From positions 273,717 through 337,716 of the forward strand of contig QKWP01000077.1 in the NCBI GenBank assembly GCA_003550325.1: a DNA stretch of 64,000 bases, written 5' to 3'. This document shows, piece after piece, positions 33,275 through 46,900 of the stretch. The first letter of the stretch is position 1, and each line of letters opens with the position of its first letter. Made by a program: the position numbers and the translations under genes. Below the pieces are notes generated by a model that had not been told where the DNA came from, did no database searches, and was given only the letters and a program-made list of their open reading frames with translations. The DNA comes from Gigaspora rosea. Taxonomy: Eukaryota; Glomeromycota; Glomeromycetes; Diversisporales; Gigasporaceae.

Positions 33275-34400
33275 CAGCATGGGGGACTTTCTCAAATTTT
33301 GGAAAAGCTCAGGTTTATTATGTGGGAATCGGCCAATCAGCAGCAACCTCCCTATGCACATGACACACTGTTGATTAGACAATCATTGAACGTGGTAAAT
33401 ATTCTCGAATTCTAAAAATATTGAAGAAACCTTTCGTATCTGGGTACTAGCTAACACGACAATACCCTAAATAACGTTATTTTAGTGTACATATCACAAT
33501 CACTAGCAAATCAATCAAGTCTACACACCTAAACCTCATTTTTCTAGTTGTTAAACGATCTTTAATAATAAAAATTTTTATTAAATAGGCTATCGAAATA
33601 CTTATACATACTATTAAGTAATATACACATAATAAAATAATATAAACTTATTTGCAGGCCGGTCAACATTTTAAATATAGTTTTGTAGTTTTGGCTTAGT
33701 AGTAAGCGATATATTTATTTGACTAAAAAAATTCATCTTTAATTTTAAAAGTTTTTAATACAATAATCAAATTCCTATTTCTACTTAACATCTTGGTTTT
33801 AGCAAAGAGGCCTAAATATAAAACGATAATAATAATCAGTGAATTGGACAAACTAAACAAAAAAAACCCACAAAATCAGACATATTGAGGAAAAAACAAC
33901 AAAAGAAAAAATTGCAAATAACTGTTGTAGCTTAAATAATTAAGCAAAGCGTTACTTGAACTAAAAAAATAGAAATTTCGTGATAATAAGAATCGTAGAA
34001 TAAATATAACATAGTAATTTTCTTTCTTTCACATTGGCTATAGTTTGTTCAACATATCTTAAACTTCAACTACTTTCGAATTTAAAAATGGATCTAGAAA
34101 AAAGAACATTCTGGCAAGTTAGAACATCACTGAACTTCTACTAAGTGTTGTTATTGTCTGTATATAATATTTCTATTAATTACAGACCTCCTCATTATGG
34201 CATGATGCAACATGATGCAACATGATTTTCTATAGAGATGTTCACTACGAAGTTATTCAATTAGGTGAATAGTGCACTGATACTAGTTTTTTTCATAAGT
34301 TTGCTTATACATGAAGTTCCAGTTTTACTAGTCTATACAATATAATTACTCATATAACATAGATTCCAGAAATCATTGGAATCGAATGTCCCCCATGCTG
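33275..34400. mobile_element. hAT-like non-autonomous element, 1,126 bp
   Basis: Ends CAGCATGGGGGACTTTC and GAATGTCCCCCATGCTG are inverted. TAATATT repeats directly on both sides (33268-33274, 34401-34407). AT-rich interior with no coding frame. It split an older MITE copy. Confidence 0.7.
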
Positions 34401-34884
34401 TAATATTCACGTCTACTAAAGTTATACAAGGATAATTTTTTATTTTGCATAGTAAAGAATCAAAAAATTGAGCCAGCAATCATATTTTTTTTGTCAGTTC
34501 TATCAAACAAATACGGGAAATAAAATCTTTATTGAGTAATATTAGATAAAAAAAGTGAAAAAAATAAATGAAAAACTTGAAAAATTGGCACAATTGAGAT
34601 TTAAAAAAAAGGAAGGATCAATATTGTATGGCCTAAAAATCAAGACAATTGTAATAAACTAAACTATACTACAGTCACCAAAATGGTAAATAATTTTTCG
34701 TTTTGCATAACATAGTGTTCCAAAAGTGTTCCAAAATCTCAGTTGAGTCAAATTTTTTTTAATCTACTTTAAATTAATATGCTCATTTTGTTTGCATATA
34801 CATATTTTGGATTTTTGCAGATCTATTAGTAATTCCAGAAAATTATAGTCGGCATTGGGCAATGCCAGAAAAAAAAATTAAATA

Positions 34885-35362
34885 CAGTGTGGGAACTTTT
34901 AAATCAACAAGTGAAATTGATAATTTTTAAAACATTATAAAAAATAACCAGTATAGCTAGAACAATTTTTTTATATAAAAATGTAGAGAAAAGACTTTAA
35001 GAATAAAGCTATAGTATTTGTTTTTTTAATTTATTAAAGTTTTAACTATAGTTATAAAGGTTTAAAGTTACCTAATTTTATTAATAGCTGTAAAATTTGG
35101 CTACTATAATTTTGGCCAGAATTACAAAAAAGGTTTGAAAAATTTTAAAAAAATTTTTGCAGAGTTTTTTTTTTTTCCGTAAAATTTTTTGCAATTTGAT
35201 TGGCTCTGATCCAAAATTTAAAAAGGCAAAATTTTTTGTTGTCTAAATTATATTTCAGTTTTTTTTTATTTGCAAAAGTTTCTGCAATTTTATTGGCTCT
35301 GATCCAACTTCTAAAATTTGGTCGCCTATATAAGGACTAGTTGATTTAAGGGTTCCCCACTG
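34885..35362. mobile_element. Tc1/mariner-like MITE, 478 bp
   Basis: Inverted ends CAGTGTGGGAACTTTTAAAT and ATTTAAGGGTTCCCCACTG, flanked by TA at 34883-34884 and 35363-35364. Confidence 0.8.
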
Positions 35363-35560
35363 TAGCAAAAATGGAATAATTGGAACAACTGAAATTTTTA
35401 AAAAAAGTTTTTTTTTTGAAAAATTGGGACATGAGTTAGGTTACACAAAGTTAAAATTAACCTGCTGACCCAATTTTTCAAAAAAAAAATTTTTTTAAAG
35501 TTCCTATTGTGCTAATTATTCCATTTTTAGCTTTAAATTTTTCTCTAGTATCACCCTTAA

Positions 35561-35912
35561 GGGTAGAGTGTAATATAGATTATTTTTAATAGTAATATGT
35601 GGCAAATTATGCAAATTATATAATGATCATATGATTTATATAGATTCTAACCAATCAGAGTTAATTATTTATGTAGATCTCCTCATAAAAATTAACAACT
35701 CCTCGCAAAATTTTATAGTATTGAAAAATTGAAAAATATATTGAAATATTCTTGTTTATATTTACAAAAAATTAAAAATCAATTTTTATATTGTTTTCGA
35801 CTAATTTAATTTAATTTTTAAAATTATTTCTAACTTGTTTATATAAACCGCCGATTTTTGTATGTACAACAAATAATTTGCATTTATATTTATATTGTAT
35901 TACACTATACCC
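35561..35912. mobile_element. piggyBac-like MITE (TTAA target), copy 2
   Basis: Ends GGGTAGAGTGTAATA and TATTACACTATACCC, with TTAA at 35557-35560 and 35913-35916. Confidence 0.8.
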
Positions 35913-36190
35913 TTAATGTTCAAAATTACCCAATAGGTCCAATAAAAAAAATTTCTGATTCCATGTTATAAAAACAAAAGAATTAACTTTCATGATCCTA
36001 GACATTAATTTAGGCCATACAGAAGTTGTTTTTTTTTATAAAAAAAAAAAAAATAGTAATAATCTAACTTGCCAACCAGAATTTTGAAACATCAAATTAT
36101 GCAAATTAAAATAAAAATTAACTTTGCGTGGCCTTATGCAATACAAAAATTAATTTTGTATGGCCTTACAGAATTTTTATATAGCCAGAG

Positions 36191-37373
36191 TAGGTAAGCT
36201 TTGTATAAATTTTCACAGGACCCTGGACATCTCTCATATAGATCATATTTTTTTTAGCAAATTAGTTAAAATTTAAACCAAGGACCAAATTTAAAATTTG
36301 GTGAATTGGTATTAATTTAAATAATGGTCACATATTGAATTTTGGTGAAACATTTAAAATTTCGCATTGTTTTATTTATTTGGGACGGGAAAATAAAAAC
36401 ATTAAAAATGATAAATAAATAAACAAATAAATAAAGTAAAAAAGCACGTTATTTTTTTATTTACTTTGTTAAAAAAAGATATGTATATTATTTATTTTTT
36501 TTATTTTATTATAAACTATAGCCCCTTCCAATCCTGCAATTCCAAAGTTGACTTTAACCCTAAATCAGTTTTAATTTTAGTACCTGTGTATATACACATA
36601 GTGTTTTTTTTTGTCATTTATATTTTTACTGTTTTTTTTGTTTTTTTTTTAATTTTTAATTTTAAACGAGAGGGGTTTTTTTTTATTAATTAATTTTTAT
36701 CATTTTTTTATTTTTTATTTTTAAACTGGTTTTTTTTTTAAATTATTTTTTAAACCAAGGGGGTATTTTTTAATTTTTTTATTTATAAATTTTTTTGAGA
36801 TTTTATAAAAATCTTCCTAACAGATTTATTAAAACACTATCTCATAGTATATTTTATAGAATATGATCATCATTATATATATAGTTTTATATATCGAAGT
36901 TTATTTAACATATGCAGATGCTATTTATGATGCAATTATTTTGTTTTTTCTTCTTGTTGCCTGTATGCAGTTTTCAATAAAGTCGTTTGGCGCTGGCTTG
37001 TGATATAGAACTGTTGTAAACGCGAAAAAAAGAAGAATTAGATTCATCGCGAGAATATTTCAAAAAGCAAATATAAAGCTATACTTTGATTTAATATATG
37101 GTTTATCTATTAACTCTATGTTGGTTAGTATGTTTCTTTCATTTATTTTTACTTATTTTTAGATTTTGTATTACACACTAATATTTGCAACATTTACCTG
37201 TTATCTCATACACACGTTTTATCTTCATTCAAAATATTTCAATAATTATCCTATTCTGGCTTCGATATTCATCTCATGTAGCTTGTACATTTTAACGAAT
37301 AAGCAGTTCAACATTTATCATGTGAAATAATTAACAAGAAGGGAGTTTATGTCTTACCTTTAAGCTGATATAG
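36191..37373. other. Non-coding, T-rich low-complexity DNA
   Basis: Long T runs at about 36440-36800 create apparent Phe-rich frames that are not genes. The stretch 36950-37370 might hold an upstream exon of the SET-like gene, but none could be fixed. Confidence 0.45.
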
Positions 37374-38010
37374 TTAACTCATATTAATCTAAATGGACTA
37401 GATCTTAGTTGTGTTCCAAAAAGCCATAATGATGTAGTTGAAATTCGTCTATCTACAATTCCTAACGCTGGCAATGGATTGTTTGCCAAATGTAATCTTC
37501 CAATGGCAACACTATTAGGTTTTTATTTTGGTGTTCCAACAATGGAGGATGAATTTGATCAAAATAAAGATAAGTTGGCAGGGCATCATATTATTCTATA
37601 AGATATAAATACAATTCTCAATGCAACTGATAATAAAGGTGAACCATTCACAGACCTGAACAGTAAAATACATTGTCCTTTCTATTTCATGAATAAAGAT
37701 CCATTTGGAAATATGGTTTTCCTAGAAGGAATCAAATAATTTGTTGGACAAAATGGTATATTAAAAAGGGTAAAGAATTATTTGTATATTATAGTGGTGA
37801 AGTCAATAAGGAGCACTGGGATCAAGCCGAAGATATAAGTGAGCCTATTGTTTCTGCTAGTGAAGAAGATGAGATAGTTTTCAGTGATGATAGATGAAAT
37901 GAAGAAGAATTGTTATACGACAACATGGCCGATATGGATAATGAAACATAAATGTGCCAGGTACACCTAATTCTCGGACAAAGAGAAAAATGTTAACAGA
38001 TGCCCATGAT
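37374..38010 (+). pseudogene. SET-domain-like pseudogene
   Basis: After a TATAG acceptor at 37369-37373 the plus strand reads NGLDLSCVPKSHNDVVEIRL then PNAGNGLFAKCNLPMATLLG and FYFG. The G-N-G-L-F-A block fits the start of SET (lysine methyltransferase) domains. Downstream, in a second frame, come ICWTKWYIKKGKELFVYYSG and EVNKEHWDQAED, fitting the SET C-terminal part, then an acidic tail. It is dead: a TAA at 37599-37601, a frameshift after FLEGIK near 37735, and further breaks in the tail. The SET assignment rests on these short motifs and is moderate. Confidence 0.55.
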
Positions 38011-38257
38011 ATATCAAAAGTTAGATTAGGGTTAGAGTAGCAAGATCATTTATTTTAGGTTAGGGTTAGTGTATTAAGTTTGTTTATGTTAGGTTAGTGT
38101 TAGGGTAAGTGCTCAATTAGGGTTCAGGTTTAGATTGTTATATAGTAAAATCACTGTTGAGTCCAAATCATGATCATTTAATGGTCTTTAATTACGTGGA
38201 GAAAATTTTTATAGCAATACTGTGAATATAAATTAGATAGTGCGAAATTTTTATACT
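38011..38257. other. Non-coding with telomere-like words
   Basis: TTAGGGTTAG variants occur near 38025-38120. No gene recognised. Confidence 0.4.
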
Positions 38258-38405
38258 GGACAATCTACGGACAGTTCTTGGGGACAGATAAAATCACGTG
38301 AATAGTTAGTTAATGAAGTTAGGAGTGGGTTTTAGTAGGTGTTTTAGTAATATCAGGTGAATTGCACTGTCCTTACTGACTGTAAGAACTGTTCATAGAT
38401 CATCC
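38258..38405. mobile_element. Possible small MITE
   Basis: GGACAATCTACGGACAGTTCTT pairs imperfectly with AAGAACTGTTCATAGATCATCC. Borders and target site unclear. Confidence 0.4.
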
Positions 38406-38491
38406 GCGATAACAGAGTACATGGTGAATACATAATGATTATCACGTGGTATGTAGTATGATAATTATTTAGTTACACAATATAATTTATA

Positions 38492-38917
38492 CAGTGCGCG
38501 ACACTTAAAGACTAAAATATTTAAAATCTAATAACTCTTGATACAGAAAAGATATCAAAAAAAGAAAGTCGCTACCTTGTAATTTAGTTAATTTATTACA
38601 ACTTACCGGCTTTGTTTTTTAAAAAATTATTATTTGTTTTTAAGTTATAATATTTTAAAGATGCTTAATTTTTATATGATACATAAAAAAATTGCCAAAA
38701 ATGGGACAAATCATGTGATTTAGTCTTCTATGATTGGTCAATTTTAAAAAATAAAATTTTAAAAAATTTTTAGCCAATCAGATTATAGCAAATAAAAATA
38801 TAAAAATCAAATTTTAGCTAATCAAAATGTAGAAATCAGCAAAACATCAAATTTACTATAAAAATTTTCAAAATGGGACAAAGTTACATAATTTTAGTCT
38901 TTAAGTGTCATGCACTG
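38492..38917. mobile_element. Tc1/mariner-like MITE, 426 bp
   Basis: Inverted ends CAGTGCGCGACACTTAAAGA and TCTTTAAGTGTCATGCACTG, flanked by TA at 38490-38491 and 38918-38919. Confidence 0.8.
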
Positions 38918-38999
38918 TATAATAAACAAACTTGGAAATGTTTATATTACACAATATATATTATAATTTATATAGATAGGATGATTTTTAATAAAATCA

Positions 39000-39349
39000 T
39001 CCAGGCTGGTCATTAGTAAATCTCAATTTTTTTTATTTTTTTTATTAATTTTTTTTAGTTATAAATTAAATGTTTTTTTATTTTTTTTTATAATTTTTTT
39101 TTTATTATAATTTTTTTTATTATTATTTTAATTAATTTATTTTTTTTTATTATAATTTATTGATCATTTTTTTTTAATTTTTATTTTTTCTTAACTGTTT
39201 TTTTATTTTTTTTATAATTTATTTATTTATTTTTTTTATTATTTTAATTTATTATTTTTTTTTATTATAATTTTTTAATTATTTTTTTAATTAACTTTAA
39301 TTCGTTTTTTTTATTTATTATTTTATTTAAATATTAAATATGTATAGTA
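39000..39349. repeat. T-rich low-complexity tract
   Basis: Runs of T broken by single A or AA over about 340 bases. No other feature. Confidence 0.8.
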
Positions 39350-39357
39350 CTTACTGC

Positions 39358-40257
39358 TAGAGCTTCAGATTCGTATTTGCTATTCGAATAATATTCGTAT
39401 TCGGTAAATATTCAAATAAAATTTTTTAAATAATTATTCAATGAATAATATGAATATTCGAATAATTGTCTTATTTGAATTATTTGAATAATTTATTCTT
39501 ATTTGAATAATTCATTATATTCAAATAATAATTTCTATTCGAATAATTTATGATATTTGAATAATATTCAATATAATCATCAAAATGTAATTTTTTTTCT
39601 ATATTTTAGATAAATATATAGTATACATTTATTTAGTTTCATATAATATCAACATTAACAAACTTTTAATTCAATTTATTATTAAAAATAATTAATTGAA
39701 GATACCTCTGATCGTCCTATCATCCTACCTTATTACTAATTTTATTCTTCGTCCTTTTTTTATTTTGTTTTCCATACGTTATTACCATATATAGATCAAT
39801 AAGCTTACCAAAATCATTATTAAATTAATTGAAACCAATTAATAATAAAATAATAGAAGAGTCTTTTAGACTAAACTAAAAAAAAACTATAGGCACAATA
39901 TTCGATTTGACTTAATAGTTAAAGTAGAATTAGTAGAATTGGAATTAACGCTATTATAAGTGCTAGTTATTATTATATATATAAATTATAAGATATTGAA
40001 TACGTATACTAGGCAAAATAAATATATTTATTTAAATATATATCTATTCGAATAATTATAATTATTTGAATAAATTTATTTATTCGAATATTATTATGTA
40101 TTCAAATAAATATTTTTATTCGAATAAATAATATTATTCGAATATTTATAGTTATTCGAATTATTCAGTAAATTTAATCATTCAGTGAATATTCAAATAG
40201 CTATATGCCAATTCTAATTATTTGAATATTATTCGAATAAAGAATCTGTAAGCTCTA
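39358..40257. mobile_element. hAT-like non-autonomous element, 900 bp
   Basis: Ends TAGAGCTTCAGATTC and GAATCTGTAAGCTCTA. Perfect 8-bp direct repeat CTTACTGC at 39350-39357 and 40258-40265. Filled with TATTCGAATAA-type repeats. No transposase. Confidence 0.8.
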
Positions 40258-40265
40258 CTTACTGC

Positions 40266-40670
40266 AGTACATTAAATAGACGGCAATAATCACTGATCGG
40301 GTATATAAAAGATAAGTATAAATTTGATTTTTTTTTGTTTCATACTTTTTTTTTTAGTATAGAACTAATATTTAAATTTGTTCTTTTTTTATAGTTTCAG
40401 ATTATCGCCCTTTTTTGGTGTGCTTCTCTCATTATTGGTGTTATCCAATTCTTTTGTCGTTGGTAGTTTTTCTCTTAATAGTAGTTTTTATATTATTGGC
40501 ATTGGTAATTTCCTCTCGTCGCTAGTGCCGTCCAATTTGGTATTTCTTGTTATCCAGTTTTTTTGTCATAAGGCTAGTATTTTTTTTTATTATAGTACTA
40601 ACGGTTTATTTCTTTAGAAAGAAACGAATGTAGTACTAAACATAGCAGTCTACCGAGATGTTATACTATA
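40266..40670. other. Non-coding stretch with Leu/Phe-rich open frame
   Basis: A 79-codon frame (40378-40617) is made of T-rich repeats around ATTGGTG/GTCGTTGG and lacks any family motif; I do not call it a gene. Confidence 0.4.
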
Positions 40671-40807
40671 TCACACCCTAAATTTTTTACTATATAAATT
40701 TATATTAAAACCATATAAAATTACATATAATTTTAAAACCAAGATTCTTTTGGATTTACAAACCAATTATTTTCTAATTTTGAAATTAAATATATCAAGA
40801 ATAGTAG

Positions 40808-41743
40808 TAGTGTTTCGATCCTATTCTTTAAGGGCCATCCGGATTAAATTCGGATCCTACTTTGTGTATCCGGATGATAATCCGAATCTGGATAAATCCG
40901 AATTCAATTATTGAATCCGGATTCTATATGAGCACAAAGTGCTATCACTTTACTCACTACATTTACGAATTTGGCTACAAATAGTTTATTTCAAATACTG
41001 TATCTAACAAAATGAAATGTCAATTTCGAATTTAATAAATTAACAAAAAACGTGTCAGACAAATGCAGTGAGCTATGCGAAATATAATTAATTTTTGTGT
41101 ATCAAAAGATTAAGATCGAATTTTAGTGTAGAAAGTTCTATAACAAATTAATGTAAGTTTTTTTTAGTTATTACTAGTGATTTGGCCCGGATGGATGTCA
41201 CCCGATAATTATTCGGATAAACGCTATCCGGACTGTAACTCTAGATAAATTAATTATCTTATTAGAATTTTATATGATACCATATAAAGATTTGATTTTC
41301 ATAGGTATCGAACACCCCAATCCAGTATGGTTTCGTATTGGAATTAACATTTGATTTCTATCCCAATTTACTGTAAAATTTTTTTACAAAACTTACCGAA
41401 AAAAAATTTCTGTATGGACGACCAGAATTGTATTGTATGGGAAATTACAGTATGGTACCGGTATGGTATCGATTAGTATTTTCGCAAATCAATTGGTGTG
41501 GGTGAGCATATCAGTATAGTACACCCGAATTTTTAAAATCAGTACCATACTGATCCGGACATTTTTTGGGCCCCGTGATAATAAATTCTTGTCAAATAAT
41601 TTACCAGAATTTGCGTCATGTGGCCCAAAAATGTCTGATTTAAAAACGGATGAATCCTATTTAAAATACTAAATCCGGATATATATATCAAATATAAATA
41701 ATAGGATTAATCCGGATTAATAGGATTACGGATTGGATCTCTA
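40808..41743. mobile_element. hAT-like element, 936 bp, in palindrome left arm
   Basis: Perfect 8-bp direct repeat AATAGTAG at 40800-40807 and 41744-41751. Ends TAGTGTTTCGATCC and GGATTGGATCTCTA pair imperfectly. The interior has many ATCCGGAT-type words and AGTATGGTATCG/ACCATACTGATCC stretches, suggesting further nested pieces. The right arm of the palindrome lacks it, which proves insertion. Confidence 0.75.
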
Positions 41744-43901
41744 AATAGTAGAATAAAATCACTTAAACCAGTTTTTAAATTTCCTATAAAAATTGAAGAT
41801 TTTGCTAATAAAATTTTTATGAAAAAGAAAATTTGCTAAATTTGAAACTACCATTATATGTAAAATTTCATGCTAAACAAAGTCTGCTTAAATGACAAAA
41901 TTGGTTGTCTTAATAAAAAAAAAAGTTTGCTATATACTAAAGCTAAAAATTTCAAAATTTCTATATTCAACTTTTTTTTTGTTAAGAAAATCTAGTTTGG
42001 GCTTGTAAGCAAAATTGTTCAGCATGAAATTTTATGACAATAATAAAGAGTAGAATTCAATTTTTTAAACATTTTACTAAGTAAAAAATTGAATCAAAGT
42101 TTTTTGCAAAAAAAAAATTTTTTTGCGACAAACTTTAATTCAATTTTTTATTAGTAAAATGTTTAAAAAATTGAATTCTACCCTTTATTATTGTTATAAA
42201 AATTTCATGCTGAACAATTTTAATTACAAGCCCAAACTAGATTTTCTTAACAAAAAAAAAAGTTGAATATAGAAATTTTGAAATTTTTAGCTTTAGTATA
42301 TAGCAAACTTTTTTTTATTAAGACAACCAATTTTGTCATTTAAGCAAACTTTGTTTAGTATGAAATTTTACATATAATAGTAGTTTCAAATTTAGCAAAT
42401 TTTCTTTTTCATAAAAATTTTATTAGCAAAATCTTCAATTTTTATAGGAAATTTAAAAACTGTTTTAAGTGATTTTATTTTACTATTCTTGATATATTTA
42501 ATCTCAAAATTTGAAAATAATTGGTTTGTAAATCCAAAAAAATCTTGGTTTTAAAGTTATATAGTAATTTTATATGTTTTTAATATAAATATATATTAAA
42601 AAATATAGGTGTTTGGGTGTGGCGACATAGAGAAGCTGTCTGGTTGTCACCCCAAGCGACAGGTTTAGAGTTCAAATCCCACGGGAGACGAATTGAAAAA
42701 TAGGCCTGTATTACGGTAATATTTGTTCATCGATTGGTCGGGTATATTACCTGTAACCTTGGTACCACCATCTTAAATGGGAGCATCTAGGGTGCAGAAC
42801 GGGCCGGGCTAAGCCCGGAAATTTGCGGGTTGGGTTGGGCTTCAATCCAGTTCGGGCTCATAATTTTAAACCCGCTATTGTTCGGGCCAGATGCAAATCG
42901 GGCTTGTTAAATATCGGGCTGGGTTCAGGCTTTATAAGGAGACCCGATCAGGCCCAATAATACCCGGTAAACTTATAGTCAAAAACATAACCTAACGCTA
43001 AGTAAATTAACCCCATCTTATCTTGCTCTAGTTTCTTGAAGATTCGTGTTAGTAAAAATTGGTATGTGGGTGCGCTTAAATTAAAGAGAAGGGTTAGCAA
43101 AAAAAAAAAACAAAAAAAAAACAAAAAAATGCGGTAATACTTATCGCCTGGTATCGATCGAAGGCTTTTGGGTTCATTGGTCACGTGGTTAGATCACAAT
43201 TATATCGATCAGAGCGCATAAAAAATGTGTAATCAAAATTGAAGTCAGATAGAGCATCTAAAATTAAATGATATAATGATGTAATCGATTTGAGTCAAAA
43301 TTCGTATATAAAGGATATGGAAATAAAAAGATAAAGGCCTTTCGCTTTCGTTCTAAATAAATACAGTAAATCAATAAGCGTGAATATATACCTTCGTATC
43401 GAGGCGTTGGTAATAATCCTTACCAGTCACTTTGTCACCAGCTACATACGTACATACATACATGATCATGAAATGCATGTACTACAGAGTTTTTTAAACA
43501 ACTTTCCTTTATAGTGTTATAAGAACATTCAGATGCATAAAACACATGTACTACAGAGTTTTTCGATAGCTAATTAGTAATTATCATAAAATGAAATTAA
43601 AGCACTTTCCTTTATAGTGTTATAAGAATATTCGAATGCATAAGCTGCATATATCACATAATAATATAAGATGGGAAAGTTAACTCAACTTTCGTTTTAA
43701 TTAGCGTGCACGGTCGTAGGTATTTATTATTTAATACTGCATATTAACTCAGCATTCAATGCCACGATCTAATCTTCTGTAATCGTTATTCTTTATACCT
43801 CCATGCAAGATTGATAATGCCTTTGTTTATATACTATCACTTAATTAATTATATTTATTTACCTTTAGAATAGATTGATTCGACTATAATATAAATAGAA
43901 A

Positions 43902-46900
43902 ATGGATGACGGTATGTTGATGTTTATTCTAAATTAGATTTATTGGATTAGCATTAACTTTATTTATTATAATAGAAATCTACTCTGCAATCAGTGAAGA
44001 GGAAAGCCCTGAAATAACAGCTATTAACGAAAATTCTGAAACAACATCTGTTAATGAAAGTCCCGAAATCACTATTACTACCAAAAAACGTAAAATAAGC
44101 AAAGAACCGTCCTGGGTGTTTCAAGAAGAACACTTTAAACCTAATCCCAAAAAGGGTAAGAATTTATTTTATGATATTGTAAAGTTCTATAATTAGTTAA
44201 TATTTATAGAATATAATTTTTTAGAGGGTTATGTTCAATGTTCACATTGCAAAAATGATTTAAAGTATGAAAGTGCAACAGGAACCAGTGCCTTAATTCG
44301 GCATATGAAAAATACAAAATGTAAAAAATACCTTAAAGTTGATGAATCACAACAAACGTTAAAATTAGGTACGTCGGGTCTTGCTATATATAGATTTTCT
44401 CAAGAAAAAAGTCGTCAAGACTTGTCAAAAATGATTATGATGCATGGATATTCGTTTCGTATGGTTGAGCATGAAGGATTCCAAACCTTTGTTAAAGGTT
44501 TGCGGCCAGAATTTACGATTATGAGTGAGAGGACAGTGCGTGAAGATTGTAGTGATATTTTTAGAGATCTTAAAGTAAATGTGCATACAATGTTACAGAA
44601 GGCTCCCGGATATTTGAGTTGTACAACTGATTTATGGACGTCGATTCAAACTGTTGGATATATGGTAGTTACATGTCACTTTATTGACAAAGATTGGAAA
44701 CTTCATAAAATAGTCTTAGCATTTAAGAAGGTTCCAGCACCACATACAGGTATCACTATCAGTGAAACGCTTTTTAATTGTTTTAATGATTGGTAAATAC
44801 TTAACTTTTTTTTTTCCTTGGGCTAAACTGCTCTGAGACGCCATTGTCATTTGATACTTCATAGGGATGTTAATCGGTCCTTTGGGATCGAATCCTGACC
44901 GGTCCGGTCTGATCCTTCAAGGATTGGTAGGGATTCGATCCTTAAATCATATGAAAACACAATACATTTTATAAGACTTAGATTCTGAATTGAATTATTA
45001 TAACAATGCAAAATTAATTTGATTGGATGAACTTTATTTGATGAATTCAATTCAGTATCTGATGCAGGATCTAAGTCATATAAAATGTATTGTATTTTTA
45101 AGACCTAGGATCGAACCGGACTGGATTCGCAATTTAACATCCCTAATACTTCAAACATTAAATTAAATATATATATACTTTTTAGTAATAGTTTATATTT
45201 TTTTAATCATAAAATTTAATATATATTAAATAAATTATTAGGGGTATTACGTCAAAAATATTGGCGATTACTGCTGATAATGCGACTAGTAACGATGCTG
45301 CGATGGCTAATATAAAACGTAAACTTGAGGAACAAAATATGCTTATCGCTGATGGATGTTTGTTGCACCAACGATGTTGTGCCCACATATTGAACCTTAT
45401 AGTTAATGATGGTCTTAAAAAAGTTAAAAATGTCATATGCAAAATCCGAGAATGTACAAAATGGATTGATGGTTCACAACGTCGACAGCAGAACTTTGAG
45501 GATGCTATAATTGGGTGCGGTAATGAACTTGCATCAAATCGGCGACCAACTCTTGATGTACCTACCCGTTGGAACTCTGTATATCTAATGCTAATGTCCA
45601 CCATTCCTTATAAAGATGTGTTTGAGCGCCTTGCATTACGAGATACAGATTTTGTGCAAATTATGCCTTCTGACGATAACTGGAAAAAGGCCAGAAGCAT
45701 TTGTAATTTCCTAAAACCATTTTATGAAGGCAATATTAATAGAATAGTTGTTTGTAGAGGTTGGATTCGAATTTGAAAAATTCTGGATTTCATATGTAAA
45801 TTCGAATTTGAAATTCGAATTTATATATGAAATCCAGAATTTTTCAAATTCAAATCTAACCTCTAGTTGTTTATACTTTATACACTGTATTAATAGCTAA
45901 CTAGTTATTTTATTTTATAGTTACGAATCTTATTTCAGGAAGCACATATTCTACAGCTAATATTTTTCTTCCTCATGTGATGAAAATTAAGCTGCATCTT
46001 GAACGACATGCTGTTAATACGGATCCATTTATTTGTCAAATGGTAGTACCAATGCAATCCAAATTCGATAAATATTGGTCAGATATGGGTGATATGCATT
46101 GCATTGCTTCAATTATGGATCCCCGCTATAAGATGTCTTTACTAACTCATATATATAAGCAAAAAATGCACTTGTCATGCACCGAAGCAGAAGAAATGCT
46201 AGATTCTATTAAAACAAGGTATGTTAGGCCATACAAAATAAATTTCTTGGTTTATTTAAAAATCTTTTAAATATAATGCAGTAATGGGTGGATACGTATT
46301 TTTTTTTAAAAAAAAACTATGTATGGAAAAAACAGGCGATCGGGTCTAATTTAAAACCAAGAAAGTTATTTAGTGTAACTTTATTTTGGGACATTATAAC
46401 TAACTATATATATATTTATAGAGCTATAGAGATTTATAAAGCAGTATATGCGCCGAATGGAGATATTTTTAATAATTCTCATAGTTTTTCTAGTACTATT
46501 TCTGAGGAAGACGAACTGATGAAAGATTTTGATCACTTTCTAGCAACAAACTCTGTTAATGTCACGAATGAAAAGGATGAATTTGTACGATATCTTACTG
46601 ACCCACTTCTTCCACGTTCCTGCTCAGAGTCATTTAATATCCTAACTTGGTGGAAGGAAAATGAAACAAGATATCCTACTTTATCATTAATGGCAAGAGA
46701 CATTCTTGCAGTTCCGATTACATCAGTAGCTTCTGAATCAGTAAGCAAAGCTCGCTATGTATTCCTTACGAATATAATCATATGGACTAATACATATCTT
46801 TGTTAATTAGGTATTTAGCACTGCAGGAAGAATTGTTGACGATTATAGATCAAATCTTACTCCAGAAACTATCGAAACTTTAATATGCGGTCAAGATTGG

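Larger units (their letters stand above)
34408..36190. repeat. Mosaic of the GCAAAGTTAATTTTT MITE family
   Basis: Several copies and fragments share GCATAACATAGTGTTCCAAA, AATGCCAGAAAAAAAAATT and AACTTTGCGTGGCCT. Two younger MITEs (34885-35362, 35561-35912) are inserted in them. Confidence 0.55.

Noticed and set aside
36466-36693. Phe-rich 75-codon frame
   Set aside because: Created by T-rich low-complexity DNA.
40378-40617. 79-codon Leu/Phe-rich frame that looks like a membrane protein
   Set aside because: Composition follows T-rich repeats; no upstream signals or family resemblance.
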